A stretch of 8,976 bases of DNA from Comamonas sp. (lineage in GTDB: Bacteria; Pseudomonadota; Gammaproteobacteria; Burkholderiales; Burkholderiaceae_C): NCBI GenBank assembly GCA_018384835.1, contig JAHAYB010000397.1, positions 1 to 8,976 on the forward strand. The letters are read 5' to 3'. Within the stretch, counting starts at the first letter, position 1, and each line of letters starts with the position of its first letter. The notes beneath the pieces were generated by a model. It ran no database searches, was not told the DNA's origin, and saw only the letters and a list, made by a program, of their open reading frames with translations. This document shows positions 6,295 through 8,976 of the stretch, one piece after another. Made by a program: the position numbers and the translations under genes.

Positions 6295-6387
6295 GACGAG
6301 CCTGACCCCGGCACTGGTTTCACGGTTAGGGCTGCTTGGTTCCCCACCTGACCCGGTTGGCCGCTGCCCCATGCGGGAAGGCCCGTC
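6295..6387 (-). ncRNA. ffs: 4.5S / small signal recognition particle RNA
   Basis: The RNA partner of Ffh, which targets nascent inner-membrane proteins to the translocon. The minus strand contains the domain IV signature GGTCAGGTGGGGAACCAAGC followed by AGCCC, with the GGAA tetraloop and the asymmetric AAGCAG internal-loop side bound by the Ffh M domain. The ends pair in a 9-bp stem, GACGGGCCT (6387-6379) with AGGCTCGTC (6303-6295), with one G.U pair, giving about 93 nt, right for the small bacterial type without an Alu domain. Relative to E. coli, the apical stem UCC-GGAA-GGA is UGG-GGAA-CCA, a paired double change that keeps the helix. A TATAAT lies 7 bases upstream of the 5' end. Exact ends are inferred from pairing; the primary transcript may be a few bases longer. 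Location next to dnaX is common in bacteria. Confidence 0.92.
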
Positions 6388-6394
6388 GCCGCGC

Positions 6395-6400
6395 ATTATA
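6395..6400 (-). promoter_or_regulatory. ffs: -10 box of the SRP RNA promoter
   Basis: A perfect TATAAT on the minus strand, 7 bp before the terminal stem of the SRP RNA, followed by a GC-rich discriminator (GCGCGGC) like those of growth-rate-regulated stable RNA promoters. The -35 position (about 6418-6423, GCGGAA at 17-bp spacing) is a poor match. Confidence 0.75.
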
Positions 6401-6426
6401 GCGGCTGGGGCAGGGGGTTCCGCCCG

Positions 6427-6432
6427 TAGAAT
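6427..6432 (+). promoter_or_regulatory. dnaX: Putative -10 box of dnaX implying a leaderless mRNA
   Basis: TAGAAT (5 of 6 to TATAAT) ends 8 bp before the dnaX ATG, so transcription would begin at about 6439, one or two bases before the start codon. No Shine-Dalgarno is visible upstream of the ATG, which fits a leaderless or near-leaderless message. The -35 region (GCTGGG at 17 bp) is weak, and it interleaves with the oppositely oriented SRP RNA promoter. Confidence 0.45.
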
Positions 6433-6440
6433 CTGCGCCT

Positions 6441-8372
6441 ATGTCTTATATCGTGCTAGCGCGTAAGTATCGGCCGCGCAATTTTTCCGAAATGGTGGGT
6501 CAGGCGCACGTGGTGCAAGCCCTGGGCAACGCCTTGACCCAGCAGCGCCTGCACCATGCGTATTTGTTCACCGGTACGCGGGGGGTGGGCAAGACCACGG
6601 TGTCGCGCATTTTGGCCAAATCGCTCAACTGCACGGGTGTGGACGGCCAAGGCGGCATTACCGCCACGCCCTGCGGCCAATGCCCGGCCTGCACAGAAAT
6701 TGATAGCGGGCGTTTTCCCGATTACATCGAGCTGGACGCAGCCTCCAACCGTGGCGTAGATGAGGTGCAAAGCCTGCTGGAGCAAGCCGTCTATAAGCCG
6801 GTGCAGGGGCGCTTTAAGGTCTTCATGATTGACGAAGTACACATGCTGACCAACACCGCCTTTAACGCCATGCTCAAAACGCTGGAAGAGCCGCCGGAAT
6901 ACCTCAAATTTGTACTGGCTACCACCGACCCGCAGAAAGTACCCGTCACCGTGCTTTCGCGTTGCTTGCAATTCAATCTGCGCCCTATGGCTCCAGAGAC
7001 GGTGCTGGAACACCTGAAAACCGTGCTCCAGCAAGAAAACGTCAGCTTTGAAGAGCAGGCGCTGCGCCTACTGGCACAGGGCGCACGCGGCTCTATGCGC
7101 GATGCCCTCAGCCTCACCGACCAAGCCATTGCCTTTGGCAGCGGCCAGTTGCAAGAGCAGGCAGTGCGCCAAATGCTAGGCGCAGTCAGCCGCAGCCATG
7201 TCTTTGCTTTGGTGACTGCCTTAGCGCAAGGCAATGGCCGGGTGCTGGTAGAAACTGTCGATGAGCTGCGCCAGCACGGCATATCTGCCACCGGGGCACT
7301 GCAAGAGCTGTGTGCCGTTTTGCAGCGCATGGCCGTATTGCAAGCCGTGCCCGATATGGCCACCGCCCAAGACAGCGCCGACCCCGATGCCGCCCAATTG
7401 CAAGCCCTAGCCAGCCAAATGCCCGCCGAGGAAACCCAGTTGTGCTACAGCATTGCCCTGCATGGTCAGCAGGAGCTGGGGCTAGCGCCTGATGAATACG
7501 CCGCCCTGACTATGGTGCTGCTACGCCCCTTGGCATTTAAAGCCCCAGCGGCCTTAGCTGAAAAAAAAATTCTGCCACCTATTGAAGCTGCGCCTGCGAT
7601 GGCTGCGCCGGTTGCGATTGCAGTTGTGCCTGCCCCTACCCCTATCCCTGAGCCAGCACCCACAGCAATTGCTGCGCCGCCAGAGTCTGTAGCGCCTCTA
7701 GCACCACCGCCGCCGCCCACTGCACCGGCAGCCCCAACGCAAGCGCCCAGTGCCAACCCCAATGCCAGCTTTAGCCATACCGCTACCGCTGATGAAGAGC
7801 CGCCCCCTTGGCTAGACATTCCCCCAGAAGCCCAGTTCGAGCCAGCCGTACTGGAAGCGGCTGTTGCCGTACAGCCGCCGAAAGAGGTTGCCCCAGTACC
7901 CAAGCCACCAGAGCCAGAATTACCAGCAACATCACCATCAGCAGCACCTGCCTCGCCTGAGTCTGAGCCCCCCCCCAGCCCTGGGGATAACGGCTTGGCA
8001 GACTTCTGGTTTGCCTGCGTGCAGCAACTCTTGCAGGCCGAAGCCATCACCGCCCTAGCGCGGGAGCTGGCGCTGCAAAGCCAGTTGGTGCAGCGCAGCG
8101 ATAGCGCTTGGCATATCCAAGTGCAGCGTAGCTCTTTGCAGCAGGAGCAAACCGTGCAGCGCCTGGCGCAAGCTCTGGCCGCGCATTGCCAGTGCCCCGC
8201 CTTGCAAGTGCAGCCCGGCGCAGTGCAAGACACCCCCGCCCAGCGCCTGCAAGCCCAGGCCGAGCAGCGCCAGCGCCAAGCCGAACAACTGGTTGCCAAC
8301 GACCCGCAAGTGCAGGCGCTGGTGGCGCAGTTTGGAGCCAGCATCGTCCCTGGCAGCGTTCGGGCGCTATAG
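6441..8372 (+). CDS. dnaX: DNA polymerase III subunits tau/gamma (clamp loader ATPase)
   Basis: DnaX is the motor of the clamp loader; full-length tau also tethers polymerase cores and the helicase. The 643-residue product starts with the diagnostic YIVLARKYRPRNFSEMVGQ. Walker A is GTRGVGKT (45-52), the four zinc cysteines are C64, C78, C81 and C84, Walker B is FMIDEVHML (D131, E132), sensor 1 is TTD (161-163), the arginine finger is in SRC (173-175), and sensor 2 is GSMRDALSL (R220). The collar domain III ends near LLRPLAF (361-366). A Pro/Ala-rich linker (about 378-515) follows, containing DEEPPPWLDIPPE (451-463). The alpha-binding C-terminal domain (about 518-643) ends SIVPGSVRAL, comparable with SIRPI in E. 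coli. An A9 run at codons 374-377 is a probable frameshift site for a short gamma form. No Shine-Dalgarno precedes the ATG. ybaB and recR follow on the same strand. Confidence 0.97.
   Translation: MSYIVLARKYRPRNFSEMVGQAHVVQALGNALTQQRLHHAYLFTGTRGVGKTTVSRILAKSLNCTGVDGQGGITATPCGQCPACTEIDSGRFPDYIELDAASNRGVDEVQSLLEQAVYKPVQGRFKVFMIDEVHMLTNTAFNAMLKTLEEPPEYLKFVLATTDPQKVPVTVLSRCLQFNLRPMAPETVLEHLKTVLQQENVSFEEQALRLLAQGARGSMRDALSLTDQAIAFGSGQLQEQAVRQMLGAVSRSHVFALVTALAQGNGRVLVETVDELRQHGISATGALQELCAVLQRMAVLQAVPDMATAQDSADPDAAQLQALASQMPAEETQLCYSIALHGQQELGLAPDEYAALTMVLLRPLAFKAPAALAEKKILPPIEAAPAMAAPVAIAVVPAPTPIPEPAPTAIAAPPESVAPLAPPPPPTAPAAPTQAPSANPNASFSHTATADEEPPPWLDIPPEAQFEPAVLEAAVAVQPPKEVAPVPKPPEPELPATSPSAAPASPESEPPPSPGDNGLADFWFACVQQLLQAEAITALARELALQSQLVQRSDSAWHIQVQRSSLQQEQTVQRLAQALAAHCQCPALQVQPGAVQDTPAQRLQAQAEQRQRQAEQLVANDPQVQALVAQFGASIVPGSVRAL
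7560..7585 (+). promoter_or_regulatory. dnaX: Probable dnaX frameshift/slippage site producing gamma
   Basis: In-frame codons GAA AAA AAA ATT contain nine consecutive A (7561-7569), including the slippery heptamer A AAA AAA (7562-7568). After a -1 shift the ribosome would read five codons (N-S-A-T-Y) and meet TGA at 7583-7585, giving a product of about 381 residues that ends immediately after domain III, the expected form of gamma. A run of nine A could also cause RNA polymerase slippage, as reported for Thermus dnaX. I see no upstream Shine-Dalgarno-like stimulator and no clear downstream stem-loop, unlike E. coli. Confidence 0.7.
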
Positions 8373-8382
8373 GGATAGCTTC

Positions 8383-8422
8383 TGCGCAAATCATTTTGTG
8401 GCAGTATTGCCCGCCTTGCGCA
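8383..8422. repeat. Nested inverted repeats in the dnaX-ybaB gap
   Basis: TGCGCAA (8383-8389) and TTGCGCA (8416-8422) are complementary arms that enclose a second small hairpin, GGCA-GTAT-TGCC (8400-8411). There is no T-tract, so it is not a standard terminator. It could be a protected mRNA structure, an attenuator or chance. The rest of the 115-bp gap shows no clear promoter. Confidence 0.4.
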
Positions 8423-8487
8423 TAGATTCCCGTCCGCTTGCGCGTTCACCCGTTTTACGTTTTAGTCACTGAAAAAGGAAACTCCCC

Positions 8488-8820
8488 ATGTTCAACAAAG
8501 GACAACTCGCCGGTCTGATGAAACAAGCCCAGGCCATGCAAGACAACCTGAAAAAAGCCCAGGACGAACTGGCCAATATCGAAGTAGAGGGCGAATCTGG
8601 CGCTGGCCTGGTCAAAGTCGTGATGACTTGCAAGCACGATGTCAAGCGCATCACCATCGACCCCAGCTTGCTGGAAGACGATAAAGACATGCTTGAAGAC
8701 TTGGTTGCCGCCGCCTTCAACGCCGCCGTGCGCAAAGCCGAAGAGGCCAGCAGCGAGAAGATGGGCAAAATCACCGCCGGTATGCCCGGCCTGCCCGGTG
8801 GCATGAAGTTCCCCTTCTAA
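8488..8820 (+). CDS. ybaB: YbaB/EbfC family nucleoid-associated DNA-binding protein
   Basis: A small homodimeric DNA-binding protein (110 residues, normal family length) that coats or compacts nucleoid DNA; related EbfC of Borrelia binds DNA directly. Recognisable features are the N-terminal [28 protein letters not shown] helix region, the [28 protein letters not shown] beta-sheet segment, the acidic [10 protein letters not shown] stretch, the [12 protein letters not shown] helix and the Gly/Met/Pro-rich tail ending LPGGMKFPF. The start ATG has a good Shine-Dalgarno, AAGGAA (8475-8480), seven bases upstream. It sits between dnaX and recR, the conserved order in many bacteria, and probably shares their transcript. 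Its exact cellular role is not settled in the family. Confidence 0.96.
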   Translation: MFNKGQLAGLMKQAQAMQDNLKKAQDELANIEVEGESGAGLVKVVMTCKHDVKRITIDPSLLEDDKDMLEDLVAAAFNAAVRKAEEASSEKMGKITAGMPGLPGGMKFPF

Positions 8821-8851
8821 GCTTGGCGCAATTGCCGTCGTATTTACCGCT

Positions 8852-8976
8852 ATGCCTGAAGCCCAGCCGCTGGAACCTTTGATGACCGCCCTGCGCTGCC
8901 TGCCCGGCGTGGGCGTAAAAACGGCGCAGCGCATGGCGTTTCACCTCTTGCAACGCGACCGCGAGGGCGCGCGCCA
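8852..8976 (+). CDS. recR: Recombination mediator RecR, 3'-truncated by the window edge
   Basis: The first 41 codons of RecR, a ring-forming partner of RecF/RecO that helps load RecA at gaps during recombinational repair. The visible part is the N-terminal helix-hairpin-helix: [30 protein letters not shown], where LPGVG.KTAQR.AFHLL is the family hallmark. The ATG at 8852 is chosen because it gives the usual spacing before that motif; no Shine-Dalgarno is seen. It starts 31 bp after ybaB, in the conserved dnaX-ybaB-recR arrangement. The zinc finger and Toprim domain lie outside the window. Confidence 0.93.
   Translation, partial: MPEAQPLEPLMTALRCLPGVGVKTAQRMAFHLLQRDREGAR

Noticed and set aside
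5938..6396. 152-codon minus-strand frame upstream of argB
   Set aside because: It runs through the SRP RNA and the argB leader and then the wrong frame of argB; no motif or start signal.
7466..8449. 327-codon minus-strand open frame inside dnaX
   Set aside because: It is antisense to the Pro/Ala-rich linker and C-terminal domain of dnaX, with low-complexity Gly/Ala/Ser/Cys content and no family motif; the dnaX frame has clear domains.
1..8976. Search for a mobile element, CRISPR array, toxin-antitoxin or defence locus
   Set aside because: Every substantial open region is accounted for by housekeeping genes or stable RNAs in conventional order; no transposase, integrase, spaced repeats or paired small genes are seen.

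Overview
The window is a dense bacterial chromosomal segment, almost entirely housekeeping genes. Protein sequences, moderately high GC, Leu/Ala/Gln-rich proteins, the gene order dnaX-ybaB-recR with the 4.5S (SRP) RNA gene just upstream, and the pair of cyclophilins next to lpxH all suggest a betaproteobacterium of the order Burkholderiales, most likely Comamonadaceae (Acidovorax/Comamonas-like). This placement rests on recognising family sequences, not on a search. I see no transposase, integrase, phage gene, CRISPR array or defence gene.

Layout. Positions 1-1869 (+ strand): the 3' part of a cyclophilin-type peptidyl-prolyl isomerase, a complete second cyclophilin (ppiB-like), and lpxH (lipid A synthesis). 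The end of lpxH overlaps tail-to-tail by 60 bp with brnQ. Positions 1810-6387 (- strand), read right to left: the 4.5S SRP RNA (ffs), argB (N-acetylglutamate kinase), an Atm1-type ABC exporter, tRNA-Pro(GGG) with encoded CCA, an intrinsic terminator, and brnQ (branched-chain amino acid carrier). Positions 6441-8976 (+ strand): dnaX, ybaB/ebfC and the 5' end of recR, the common DNA replication/recombination cluster. The dnaX start and the ffs start face away from each other, and their predicted promoters lie back to back in about 55 bp.

How the parts relate. The cyclophilins assist protein folding and LpxH supplies the outer-membrane lipid A pathway. ArgB performs the second step of arginine synthesis and BrnQ imports Leu/Ile/Val. 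DnaX is the clamp-loader ATPase of the replicase, and YbaB and RecR are DNA-associated proteins. The SRP RNA targets membrane proteins. These are neighbours rather than one pathway.

The second-look signals are regulatory or structural rather than a new gene system. They are: an A9 slippery run in dnaX at exactly the end of the clamp-loader core, with a -1 frame stop five codons later; a tRNA-Pro terminator whose U-tract touches the brnQ start region, leaving brnQ little room for its own promoter; a leaderless-looking dnaX start; a palindrome over the -35 of a putative argB promoter; and a helix-flipped SRP RNA apical stem. I did not find an undescribed multi-gene system here.
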